Part shown: piece after piece, positions 1-10,866 of the stretch | Layout: every line of letters begins with the position of its first letter | Position numbering within the stretch: the first letter of the stretch is position 1 | Origin: Diphasiastrum complanatum | Lineage: Eukaryota; Streptophyta; Lycopodiopsida; Lycopodiales; Lycopodiaceae | Length of the DNA stretch: 64,000 nt | Direction: 5' to 3' | Assembly: GCA_029204225.1 (NCBI GenBank) | Contig: CM055093.1 | Coordinates: forward strand, 32,993,777 to 33,057,776 | Program-made: the position numbers and the translations under genes | Notes under the pieces: model-generated | Databases searched by the model: none | Seen by the model: the letters and a program-made list of their open reading frames with translations, nothing else | What the model was told of the DNA's origin: nothing

Positions 1-960
1 CAAGATAATGGACAGCGTTTTGTGGGACAGGTTGGTTAACAACAAACTGTTGACGTGGGGATGGGTATTGATTTGGTGCAGGTGATCGTGGTTGGTAAAC
101 CCCTAGTCGTGGCACAGGTTGTTGTGGCGGGTAAGGGCGGTAAGCTCGATAGATGGTAGCTCTGGTGGCTGCTAGGAAATGATTTCACAGTTGAGGGCAT
201 TCATTAGCAGTGTGATGCTATGAGCATATCGGACACCAGACATTTTCCCTTTCTGGAAAGGATTTCATATAAATCTGTTTCATGGCAGTTTGGAAATCGG
301 CAGCGAGTTTATCCATATGAGATTGTTGAGCTTTTTGCTATGTTTCCATTTGATGTAGAAGTTCAGAATACTGAGCAATATTATCAGACTTCGGGTGATT
401 AGGATGGTCCGGATTTTTAGATTTCTTTTCACGATGGTCAAAGTCATCGTCGAAACCTTCATCTTCTTCACAGATAGCATCGGTCATCACATCTTCAAGT
501 TGATCATAAAGGTCAACTAGTTTGAGTTCATGGCGGATGTTTTTAGGCAATCCAACTAAGAATAGTTTTATGGCTATTCGTTCGATGATATTTTCATCAA
601 CACATTCTACTTTGAGACGTTTAAAATACTCAATGTAGTTTCAAACAGACTCTTCGCGATGCATCTTGATATGAGTAGTTTGAATAAACGAGCTCTAAGT
701 CAGTTTGGCTGGTTTGAAACGCTTGATGAGAGCGTCCTTGAGGGTGGTCCAAGAAACAAGATCAGGAGCTTTGAGATTCAAGTACCACTCCTTGGTGGTG
801 CCATAGAGTACCATGGGAAATAGACGAAGCTTTTCAGGTTCAGAGGTATCTCCATAAAAACGGCATGCATTATCAAAGCCTTGGAGAAATCGGACTGGGT
901 CAGATTCGCCATCGTACCTTAGTGCATCGATACGTGGAATTCTTCATTCTAGTCATGGAG
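1..960 (-). pseudogene. Decayed LTR-retrotransposon gag (Retrotrans_gag type)
   Basis: Read on the minus strand from about 960 downward: RYDGESDPVRFLQGF, then MVLYGTTKEWYLNL and TLKDALIKRFKP, the core of the Retrotrans_gag domain. YIEYFKRLKVECVDEN and IAIKLFLVGLPKNIRHEL follow, then an acidic linker (550-338). A Pro/Gln-rich stretch lies towards position 1, where the window cuts the element. At least one frameshift and a stop occur near 690, so it is a relic. Confidence 0.75.
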
Positions 961-1600
961 GAGTCGGATTAGAAGATTCAGCACAATCACAAGACATGAT
1001 GCAGAATACGGATGAGCAAGACAGTACTGTAAAGGGCAGTTTGCTTGTAGAATGGATAGTGTAGGACAAAAATTGGTCTATCTGGTCGTGATAGAATTTG
1101 CGGATAGGCTGAGAAATCGTGGAAAGGCAGATAAATTTAACTGTAATATTCGCAAATTTTGACAAAGAGTTCTGAATGTTAGAATAGTGATTTTTTTAGA
1201 TTTTCTGAGAAAAAATTGGAGTTTCAGAATCTGCTGGTAGGATAGGGAAATTGTGCTCTTCGAGAACAAATTCTTAGACTGGATGGCGAATTCTAACAGA
1301 GATGTTTGATTGGTAGATAGGAAATATGGAAAAGAATGTGATTTTATAACAATAAATGGGCAAAATCTATGAGATAGAATTTGCGGAGCTGCTGGAGGAC
1401 TGATCTTGATGAGATCTAGCCTCCGTGAAGCCAGAAAATTCTAGGACAAAAATTTGGGTGAGAAATAAGGGATATTGACAGTATATCAGGTTGTTTTCTC
1501 AAAATCTGACTGTGGTCAGGATTCGTGGAGGTGATAAAATGAAAGATCAGGGTCTGTTAGGGCTACAGATAGGTTGAAAATTCTGATATACCTTTTTGGT
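961..1600. other. Unassigned AT-rich sequence
   Basis: No protein motif, RNA or clear repeat recognised. By position it could be the leader of the gag relic on its left (minus strand). Confidence 0.3.
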
Positions 1601-1607
1601 TGTGAAA

Positions 1608-1765
1608 AAATGCAACACTATGACCAAAATCCATTTTAAAGACACTGTCGGATGTTTTGCATTTTTTCACCTTCGGGAAAATGCGACATTGTGACCAAAA
1701 TCCATTTGAAGCGCACTGTCGGATTTTTCGCATTTTTTGCACCTTCGAAAAAAATGCGACACTGT
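1608..1765. repeat. Tandem repeat, period about 73 bp, 2 units plus a partial third
   Basis: Each unit begins AAATGC(A/G)ACA(C/T)T(A/G)TGA and includes CCAAAATCCATTT, CACTGTCGGAT and GCATTTTTT, ending near CACCTTCG. Unit 2 starts near 1680 and a partial unit 3 near 1754. A related stretch, CAGTGTCGGCTTTTTGCG, occurs at 4634-4651. Confidence 0.7.
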
Positions 1766-1869
1766 GATCGACGTCGCCAACTTATCCTAAACCCTAAAAA
1801 CACCTGGACCGCTAAATATCCCAAGGGCAGTTACCCACTTTGTACATATACAAAGACTGGCGTAAATAG

Positions 1870-2203
1870 CATTCAATGCTTATAAGATATTTTTTTAAGA
1901 CACTTGTAAATATATACTACTAGCTGAATCAAGCAATGTAAGTGTTTTTTTTTAACATTATAATCAGAGTTCTTCTGTAGCCAATGTTATCACGCTCAGC
2001 AAGCTGAAGTTCTCACTTCAAGCCATTGTACTCGTTGTTAATATTAATCAGAGTGCAATTTTTGTCTCACTACTGTATTGTTCATTTGTGCAATTTTGTA
2101 TGAATGATTCATCTTGAATATTTCTGCTGTTAACTGTTGCGTTTCCGTCCCTACACATCTACGCTCAAGCTTCCGCTGCCAGTCATCCCCACATTTTACG
2201 ACA
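1870..2203 (+). repeat. Putative right part of a copia 5' LTR
   Basis: AT-rich non-coding sequence that ends TTACGACA immediately before a tRNA-iMet-type primer binding site. The left border was not located, and no second copy of this LTR was found in the window. Confidence 0.5.
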
Positions 2204-2217
2204 TGGTATCAGAGCGG
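2204..2217 (+). promoter_or_regulatory. Retrotransposon primer binding site (tRNA-iMet type)
   Basis: TGGTATCAGAGCGG matches the plant copia PBS, complementary to the 3' end of initiator tRNA-Met. It sits directly after the putative LTR end and about 120 bp before gag. Confidence 0.75.
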
Positions 2218-2336
2218 CATTTCAGTAATCTGTATTTCTACTACGGATTATTAGTCTTGTTTCTACCAAGATGTCTCTCAAGCAAATGCGCAGCCAACAA
2301 TATTTCGACAATCATTGTTTCTACCAACGATCTCGT

Positions 2337-3112
2337 TCAACCAGAATGGATCCATCATCTAGTTCATCTCTCATTGACAAACCCGATGGAAATAATGTGA
2401 CCATCTCTTAAGATTCAAGATGAAGGTTATATTACTAGCCAAAGAACTGTGGGACATCGTTGATGGCACAGAGCTCAAACCAGAAGGTAATGCAGTCAGC
2501 ATCACCAAGTGGAGACTAAGAGATGGCCAAGCATTTGCTATAATCACTCTCAACATCAAGAAAACTCAGATCAGTCACATATGTGTTGTTCAGGCTGCTA
2601 AGAATGCATGGGTTATCTTAGCAACTCTCTATGATATCAGGGATGTTACTTCTAAGGTACACTTAAGGAAGAAATTCTTCACCTTAAGGATGCTTGACGT
2701 AGAAAGTGTTTTGAGTCATCTCAACATGTTCAAAAATCATATGGATCAAATGATTGCAATTGGCTCAGTCATAGAAGATTGTGATGCACTCATGACTCTA
2801 TTATCGAGTCTACTTGAAACCTACAAAAATTGGGTAATGACAATTTCTACCCAGGAGCACCTCACTCTATCAAGAGTAATATCGCTGCTTCTACAAGAGG
2901 AGATCAGAAGATCAGCATCCTCCTCAGGCTTAGGATCGGATCCTCAAGCTCTATATTCGAAAAATCATAAGTTTAGATCCAAGATATCTACAAAGTTAGT
3001 TATACTGACAAGAAGAGCAACATGCAATCTCTGGACCAAATTCTGGTTCAGGATCGAATTCAAGTTCTTCATCATTCCAACGAGTGCAAAAACTATTCTA
3101 CAGATACTGTAA
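2337..3112 (+). pseudogene. Ty1/copia gag remnant
   Basis: MKVILLAKELWDIVDGTE begins at 2420 and is the classical copia gag (UBN2/DUF4219) start. Family-typical segments follow: AWVILATLYD, KVHLRKKFFTLRM and LLQEEIRR. The natural N-terminus (DGNN at about 2387) is separated by a frameshift. After about 2930 the sequence degrades; no zinc knuckle, protease or pol follows, so the element is truncated at the 3' side. Confidence 0.8.
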
Positions 3113-3119
3113 GCCACAA

Positions 3120-4666
3120 ACTCAAGGACTGCCGAACTTTGAAGTACAACAACGATAATTCTATGTCCATCTCATATGTATTTCTCAAGGTATCTTGATT
3201 ATTAGTGTGTAGAATGTGTTGTTTTATTATTCATCTTGCATCCGCATGTGTGAATGACTGTAGGCTGTTGTTATTGTATGGACTGAGACAATACCAAATA
3301 TAAATGCTTATGATTAGATTTTCATGCATTTTCAAGTTTTAGCATGTGTAAAGTGATGATTTCTGTTTACAGATTCCTTGTCTGAAAATATGTGAACTAG
3401 ATGATCTTCTTCTGCCTGTCAGCAAAGATTGTGGGTCATTTTATCTTGTTTATCTTGTTCGTTTTAGGCGCAAATCATGCAGAATGGACTGGTATCATTG
3501 TGGTATTTGTCCTGCCTGTCAGAGGACGACTCAGTGCAGTCACTCTTGAACTGAATTCATGTGATTTAAATCAAGCATGCAGATCATGCATTCAACCAAG
3601 AATGTGGAGTGGTTGAATATCCATGAAATCCTACTCTATGCTACAAAAACGAGTTTGAATCAGATCCTAAACTAATAACAACTAATCTACACATGCATTA
3701 AACTACAAAGCTGAAAACAAGAACTAATTCAAAGAATTTTTGAGGTTCCAAAGATCAAGAAACACCATTTCTTGATTTTTGGTTCTCAAAGGACGCCAAG
3801 AAATGGAATGCAAGGGGGTTTGCAAGATTTACATCACAAACCATCTCATGATGGATTGCCGAAAATAGGTGAGATAATGTAATGCGAAAACTTCTTACTT
3901 CCAATGCATGACTACACCTATAAAAAATTGAACAAAAATAGTAGTGATAGAAATCATGTTCAATCTATAGCAACTAACTTTCGCTAGATAGTAAGTGATT
4001 AGCCAAACATAAAGTATTAAATTCTCAGACAATTTCTATCAGTTACAAAGGCAATACAGAGATGCATGCATTTTGACACATATTGAACACAATAAAAAGG
4101 ATAATATTGATTCAGAAAAACAAATCAGATGCCACTTAGTGCAAGAAAATAGCAGATAGAAATCACACACTCTAAGCTGTCTCTGAATAACTGAGAATAT
4201 GTCTAATAATAAGCAGCTCTGTTGATAACCAGTAGCACAATAGCAACTCCAAAATAAATCTCTAAAAGACTGAGCTAGAATGCTCAAGAGAGTTCAAGCT
4301 TGCAAGCTTGATAGAGAGCTAACTACAATACTTTCTGATTGTGAATGATCTGCTTGATGAGAGCGCATGAAGTGTCGTGTAATAACACTCAACTCCTTCA
4401 CAATTCACAATGTTGATTCGTTGCTTGAAAAAGATGTATGAACAGCTGATTAATACTAAGTAATCAGGTCTTCAAATATGATTGCCAGTTGGCTGGAGTC
4501 CGTTGGCATTCATCCAATTATTCTCAGAAGTTACTTGCTGATAAGCGATGAAATTGGTCATAAACAGTCTATCTGCATAAATGAACCAAAATCGTCAATC
4601 TGCAGAAATGAATGTAAACTGCCACAAGTGACAGTGTCGGCTTTTTGCGAAAAATGTGACTGTGTC
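3120..4666. other. Unassigned intergenic sequence
   Basis: No coding or RNA signal recognised. A perfect short palindrome CAAGCTTGCAAGCTTG lies at about 4296-4311. By position this stretch may include LTR relics of the flanking copia elements. Confidence 0.3.
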
Positions 4667-5990
4667 CTAAAATCTCATTTTCTTCATATTGGGGTAGATC
4701 CATGCTTTGCCATAGTATTGAGAGGCTACGATACACTCTGATTCAGTGGAAGATAGAGCTATCGAAGATTGCTTGCGACTATTCCAGAAAATTGGACCAT
4801 TGTTGAGGAAGAATGTAAATCCGAAAGTGGATTTATGAGTTTCTACATCTCTTGCCCAACTTGCATCTGTGAAACCACTGAGTAGATTGAGTTTGTCATT
4901 GCCGACTTCTCCATAACAAATGCAAAAGTCCACAATAGCTCGAAGATATCTCATGAATTTGATAAGAGCCTTCCAATGTGTTACACCAGGGTTAGTCATA
5001 AACTGACTGAGAGAGCTGACTGCAAAAGCTATGTCTAGCCTGGTACAGATCATGGCATACATAAGAGATCCTATAATAGAATGGTAGCGATACTCACGCA
5101 TCTGCTGCTTCTCATGAATTGTTTGAGAACACTGGTCCTTTGACAATTTGAGACCTGGTTCCATTGGTGAGAGAGCTAAGTTGCAATTAATCAGATTATG
5201 TCTACCTAACATGTTGTAGATGTACTTTTGTTGTGTAATGTAGACCAACCTCTGTTTTCTGTCTCTGTGGATTTGTATACCAAGGCAAAAATGAGCTTCG
5301 TTTAGATCGGTCATGTCGAATTCAGAAGATAGCATTGTCTTGGCCTCTATTATCAGATCGGTATTGTTGCTGAAAAACAATGTATCATCCACATATAAAG
5401 TGATAATGATAAAATACTGTTGCACTGCTTTGAAGTAAATGTTTGAATCTGAAGAGCTAGGTGTGTAGCTATGATCAATAAGAAAAGTATTGATCCTTTG
5501 AGACCATGCTCGAGCAGACTGCTTCAAGTCATAAAGCGCCTTATGGAGTTTACACACATGATTGTGTTTACCCTCGATGATATAACCTTCGAAATGCACT
5601 ATGTAAATGTCTTCTAAAATAATTCCATCGAGATATGTTGTATGTACATCCATTTGATGTATTTCTAAATCGGCTGCGACAAATGATAGCAAAAGTCGAA
5701 TAGAAGCCTTATCCTTTATGTAGAGGAAAGGTTGATGCTTATATAAAGTTTCTCCACTACCACCACCCTTCTTCTTGTCTTCTTTATCGAAGGAAGCTTG
5801 ATTGCTCAACGACCATCTATGTGCTTGTCTAGGTTGGTTCTTGATAAGTGAATTGTATTCACTATCCATCACTAACTTTCACTTATTAGAATCTGCATTC
5901 AATATTGCATCATGAATAGTGAGTGGCTCCTCGATTGTTGCTCGGAAGGCTTGAGGTGTATACCTCTCTTTTGGATTTGTCATACGAGTA
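4667..5990 (-). pseudogene. Ty1/copia reverse transcriptase-RNase H fragment
   Basis: A 401-codon open frame (5872-4667) carries RVT_2 motifs: LEIHQMDVHTTYLDG, KLHKALYDLKQSARAW, the catalytic LYVDD, EFDMTDLNEAHFCLGIQIH, the copia YRSIIGSLMYA-like block (here YHSIIGSLMYA), DIAFAVSSLSQF and the RNase H blocks FTDASWARD and SSTESECIVASQ. Upstream (5990-5873) TNPKERYTPQAFRATIEEP continues after a stop. The C-terminus diverges near 4740. Unusually long for a relic and its YVDD is intact, but gag, protease and integrase are missing. Confidence 0.85.
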
Positions 5991-6029
5991 GATCTGCAAA
6001 CATTCAGTAGGTATGAAGACTATCTTCAG

Positions 6030-7567
6030 TATCTCTTTTCGACTAAGTCTTAAATGGAATGATACTTGATAGCTATGTGTTTCATTTTTGAAAGAAATAC
6101 ATGATCTTTTGTAAGATAGATTGTTGAAGTGTTATCCATAAGCAAGACATAAGATTCAGAAATATTTTTATCTAATCTTTCCAACATTTGTTTGATCCAT
6201 GTTAGCTCGTTTGCCATCTTAGCTGCTGCTACATATTCGGCCTCACACGAAGATTGAGCTAATGATGTCTGCTTCTTGCTTATCTAAAGTATGGCTGTGC
6301 CAGATGCTAAAGTACAACCTCCTGAAATACTTTTGCTATCATTCTTTATGGATGCCCAGCTTGCGTTACTATAATATTTGATTCGAAATCCATCTTCGAA
6401 TAACACACTCCATAGTCTTTTGATTCTTGGAGATATTGCACCACTCTTTTTGCTAACTTCCAATGCAATGATCCTGGATTCTGATTGAATTGGCTTAGCT
6501 TATATGTTGCAAATGCTATATCAGGTCTGGTGTTGTTTGCAAGATACAACAATCATCCAATCAGCCTTTGATAGGGTGTATTGGTCATTTGCTTCTCTTC
6601 TTCGAGAGTCTGCGGGCAATCTGCCTTGCTCAGTATCGTTCCAGGTATCATGGGAGTATGCACACCTTTGCATTTGATCATGTTGAGAATTTCGATGATT
6701 TTCTGAATATACTTTTGTTGGTGAAGATACAACTTGCCACCTTCAAAGTCTCTTTCAATTTATAAGCCTAGATAGCTTTTTGCTTCTCCTAGGTCATTGA
6801 TCTCAAATATTCCAGAAATGTCTCTTTTGACATCTAAAATAACTTATCTTTCCTTGATAAGATAAGAGTACCATCTACATAAACAACTAGAATGATAATT
6901 TTATCTTTGACATGTTTGATATAGACATTCGACTCAGGGAACAAAGGTTCGAAGCCTAAAGAATGTAGTGCTTCATCCTTCTTTTTAAACCATTGTTTGC
7001 CTGGCTGCTTGTTTCAAACCATAGATGTTCTTATTCATGTGACATACGAACTCTGGATATTCTTTACTTACAAAACCAAGTGGTTGATCCATGAATAGAT
7101 CTTCTTCTAACTCTCCATGCAAGAAAGCAGTTTTCTCATCACAATATGGATTTTGAGATCATGAGCTACTGCATAAGCAAATAACAAGCGAATTGATGTG
7201 TGTTTGACTACAGGTGAGACAGTATCAGTGTACTTGATATCATATTTATGTGAAAATCCTTTCGCTACCGACCTTGCTTTGTATCTGATGACATTTCCAT
7301 CAGGACCTGTTTTGATTTTGTAGATCCACTTGCATTTAACTGATTTCCTTTCATCAGGTACAGGTGCAAGTGTCCATACATTGTTCTTATGCATTGATGA
7401 CATTTCGTCCTTCATTGTTTGAATCCAATGATCTTTATCTGGCCCATCAATAGCTTCTTCGAATGTTTGAGGTTCTTCCACGAAACCACAAAATTCGATA
7501 GCGTTGTTGTCTTCTCCTACATCAATCCATATCAATTCGACCCTCGATCTTGTCTTTCATTTAAATC
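6030..7567 (-). pseudogene. Second Ty1/copia RT-RNase H fragment, different family
   Basis: Minus-strand order: CGFVEEPQTFEEAI and WTLAPVPDERKSVKCKWIYK (7500-7330), KARSVAKGFS, then after a frameshift [10 protein letters not shown] and IYGLKQAA (7095-7010). The polymerase motif reads YVDG instead of YVDD (6870-6884). MLYLANNTRPDIAFATYKLS follows (6552-6490), then the RNase H end SSCEAEYVAAAKMANELTW (about 6250-6195). Multiple frameshifts. It lies in tandem with, and in the same orientation as, the 4667-5990 fragment but is a distinct lineage. Confidence 0.83.
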
Positions 7568-8236
7568 TTCAAAAAATTCACTAGGGCAATTAGGGCTAGC
7601 CAACACACTCTATTTTCCAATAAATGCTCTTCCTCAAGACAGATAAAACACCTTGGATACACTTGACATTCTTTCAATGGATAGGGCTTAGCGAAATACA
7701 ACTAGCAGTTTGGCGAATTCTCAAAGCATAGCACGTGACTGCTTGGCATTGGCTTTTGTCTTCTAAAGTGGTTACCAGGCCCAATCCTCTTCCACGAGTC
7801 TCTTTCTTGGCTATATGCACCAATCCTTCTCATTCTACATTCATTCCAATTCTATATTGTCTGCAGGAGAGGAAGAACAGACATTGCTTGGTCTATGTAG
7901 GTTATTTATTAGATCTTAGCTTTCTTTTTTGTAATAATCAATGTTCTACATTGAATGATTTAGTACATAGATTTGACCAATATAAATCATGCTGAAGTAA
8001 GTAACTGATTTCTTATACAAGTACAATTGTGCATTTATTATAATACATGGGTAGGATGAGATAAGACATTGATTTTATGGTCATTTGTAGTATTGCTTAA
8101 CTACAAAGTGCGGCTTTGAGATGTATAACATGAGAATAATATAATGAATGATGATATTTGTGTAATTGATTATAGAATTGATTCAAGCAAACAATGATCA
8201 TACATAGTTAGATTGTATGAGAAAAGCAAATAGACT
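7568..8236. other. Unassigned sequence
   Basis: No gene or repeat recognised between the copia relic and the foldback element. Confidence 0.3.
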
Positions 8237-8257
8237 GAAACCATCATTTTACTTATC

Positions 8258-8406
8258 GTTAATTTGATTTACTACTTGTCATTGTCTTTGGTGGTACTTG
8301 CTACCTTATCCAAATGTCTTTTGACGACCAGTCTTTTCCATCACCACAAATTTTGAAAACGGATTAATGCCACCAAAGACAATGACAAGTAATAAATCAG
8401 ATTAAC
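8258..8406. mobile_element. Foldback / MITE-like element with 37-bp inverted arms
   Basis: Arms at 8258-8294 and 8370-8406 match at 35 of 37 positions as reverse complements; each contains ACTTGTCATTGTCTTTGGTG or its complement. The 75-bp spacer has no ORF. Weaker complementarity continues outward on both sides (about 8240 and 8434). The structure suggests a small non-autonomous DNA transposon; the family is unknown. Confidence 0.7.
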
Positions 8407-8489
8407 AATGACAATGACAATAAAATGGTGTAAAAAGCATCATTGGAAAAATAGATATTATCTGTGTTGAAAAGAATCTATCAAATAAA

Positions 8490-8561
8490 TGTGGCTGCTG
8501 GGATTCGAGCCCAGGTCTCCACGGCCACAACGTGGAATTCTCACCACTAAACTACAGCCAC
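8490..8561 (-). tRNA. trnH-GUG (nuclear): tRNA-His (GUG)
   Basis: The minus strand folds as a full cloverleaf of 72 nt: acceptor GTGGCTG/CAGCCAC with discriminator A, D arm TTTAGTGGTGAG, anticodon stem CCACG/CGTGG around the loop TTGTGGC (anticodon GTG at 8528-8526), and a T arm containing GTTCGAATC-like GCTCGAATC. Internal A and B boxes are intact. There is no intron. A TTTT run about 15 nt downstream could terminate Pol III. It looks functional. Confidence 0.93.
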
Positions 8562-9719
8562 CAAGATGCTTATCAATGAAAGCTTTTTCCTCTAGAACTA
8601 TGATGTGCTATCGTTTTCTTTTTTAATGTTGCAATACCATCGCGGCATCGCCTATGCAAGATTGCATCATACCAAATTCCAAGCTTAGAGCACAGCGACA
8701 GCGAGCCGGTTACAGGTGTCGGGGATTCAATGCCAAAAATAAAAAATCTAACAACGTACTTATTTTGATGCAGATACGTCTTTCCCTGGCTCTCTGCCAT
8801 GTGGGCAGTATTCTGTTCTGTTGGCAATGGGCATCGTAATTTGTGGACACGGGAAATTGGAATTTGAACTTTGATCAACATCATTGCTTGTACGTTGTAA
8901 GACAAGCGATTCTTAGTTTGTACATGTTGTTGGGTTCTGCATTATCACGCCTTTTATCAATCCTGACGACTCATTAGATAAAATATTACATCTTCTAATG
9001 TAACGTTTCTTTCAAGTTTTTCTATACACACCTCTTGGGTTGGGCTGAATCCTGGAGGTGGTGTAAAAAACAATTAATTATGCCCAACTTTAAGTACTAT
9101 AAATGAGAGGGCAGGCAATTTTTTTTCTTTAAGAAAACAAATGACTATTCTGCTTTTCAAAAACTGGGCAGAATAGTCACCAAGTATCCATTACGTGATC
9201 AGAAGGTGCTTCTAAAAAAGATTTGGTGTGAGAATTTTATTTTCATGGATTATGTCTTAGGAGGCTCAACCTCGTGGAAAAAAAAGAAAAAAAATGATTT
9301 TACGGATTTCGAGTACCCAAAATAGAGCATACGGTACAAGAATCTCCTTTTCACTTTCCCTATTGCATGATGCAACATTGCAACTTTTGAAGGTGATTTT
9401 GGGAAACTTCTTTTCGGTTTCCGTCCAATGTTGCATTTCTTTTTAATTCTCTTTTGAGTATGATGTACTTTTGAAAGCTTGTTTGTTTCCTAGAAAATGT
9501 TTTCTAAATTCTTCGACATAACTTTTGTGGGTTAATATACTTCAGCAAATAAATTTTGAAATTTACATCAGATCGCTAATATAATGATTTAACTAATAAA
9601 TACATTTCGTCTAGATATATATTCAATAAATTTTGACATTATTTATAGATAGTTAGTATGAAGATTTAAATAATAATTAAATTTAAATAAGTCAGCTAGA
9701 TATATATTTATGGGGGTGG
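8562..9719. other. Unassigned sequence with one perfect hairpin
   Basis: No coding signal. TGACTATTCTGC (9142-9153) and its exact complement GCAGAATAGTCA (9168-9179) form a 12-bp stem with a 14-nt loop. The rest is AT-rich and unrecognised. Confidence 0.4.
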
Positions 9720-9824
9720 GGAAGGTCACCCTTTGAGGCCATTCTGTCGGGGAAAGGCCTTCGGTCGAGGGCGGCAGGTGGAAGGCCCTTTCCACGACGA
9801 AATGGCCTCGGAGGGTGACCTTCC
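9720..9824. repeat. GC-rich long hairpin (foldback module, copy 1)
   Basis: The left arm 9720-9761 and right arm 9782-9824 are reverse complements over about 42 nt with only a few mismatches and one indel; both contain GGAAGGTCACCCT and GGAAAGG-type blocks. The loop is CGGTCGAGGGCGGCAGGTGG. The GC-rich island sits sharply in AT-rich surroundings. Confidence 0.8.
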
Positions 9825-9872
9825 GCGATGCTAAAACATTTTTTACTTTTTTCTTTTGGCTGTAATTTTTCT

Positions 9873-9949
9873 TTACATGCACCCTTCCGATCGGAACGTC
9901 ATGTAATGTTTTTTTCATGCACATTCTGCATTCCGGAAGGTGCATGTAA
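9873..9949. repeat. Second inverted repeat beside the GC-rich hairpin
   Basis: TTACATGCACCCTTCCG (9873-9889) pairs with CGGAAGGTGCATGTAA (9934-9949), with one extra base. An A run (9959-9973) and a T run (10008-10030) follow. Probably part of the same composite element as the hairpin at 9720. Confidence 0.6.
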
Positions 9950-10441
9950 GCAATTTTGGAAAAAAAAAAAAAAGCGGGTGCAAAAATTATGTTTTGTGAG
10001 GCACCTCCTTTTTTTTTTTTTTTTTTTTTCCGAAAACAAGCAAAAACTGATTTTATGGTAATTAAAAAATTCATATTCAAGACTCTTAGTGTCCACAATT
10101 TTCTCGGCATTGTCCTACTCCATCAAGAAATTTGAGGACGGATCGTCTTGAGATAATGTTTGTATCGCTACATGTAACTTTTACCAAGTATTAAATTCAA
10201 GCTCTCACGAGATACAACTTCACAACATCTACACTTTCACTGTTTTTGAGATATGGAAAATGGTTGTTGAATGTACCTTAACAATCAATTAGTTTGTAGT
10301 CCAATAAATATGATGCCAAACATAATGTTTTTGCAAAAGGAAATATTGATCTATTTTCTAGAAATCAACTTCATTCAAAATAATAACAAAATTAATTTTG
10401 GAGAAAAATATAGATTCCATTCTAGAACTTTGTTGGCTTTC

Positions 10442-10635
10442 CCAAACAATGGTCCCACCAACTCATTCCCTTCGATATGATGCACTTTTTTTTCTTCTTC
10501 TAAACTTGTTATTAAGAAACAATGGTACCAAAGTTTTCCAAACAATGGTCTACAACTCATTCTCTTCATATAATGCACTTTTTAAAACTTGTTAGTTAGA
10601 AAGAATGGTTCCTCTGAAGTACTCTAAACTCTTGC
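10442..10635. repeat. Diverged tandem duplication, period about 96 bp
   Basis: Unit 1 starts CCAAACAATGGTCCCACC at 10442 and unit 2 CCAAACAATGGTCTAC at 10538. Both contain an ACTCATTC(T/C)CTTC block, ATGCACTTTTT and ACTTGTTA. No coding potential. Confidence 0.65.
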
Positions 10636-10866
10636 ATATTAAAATCATCCAACTACTTAATAAGTAGTTGATTTTGACATTAAGTACAAATAGCTAAACT
10701 GATGATAACTTCATAAATATATAGAGCAAAACTAGCCTAATTTTAATCTCTCATAACTAAATAACTCAAGCCTTGTTGCAACCTATCGACACATTTTAAC
10801 ATGAGTTGAGCTATAAATTAATGGACCGGTCTTGTATTGGCTAGATGCAGCTTTTCTTAAGGGTGG

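Noticed and set aside
9643-10110. 155-codon minus-strand ORF
   Set aside because: Runs through A/T homopolymers and the GC-rich hairpin; composition is low-complexity (poly-Lys, poly-Phe) with no family resemblance.
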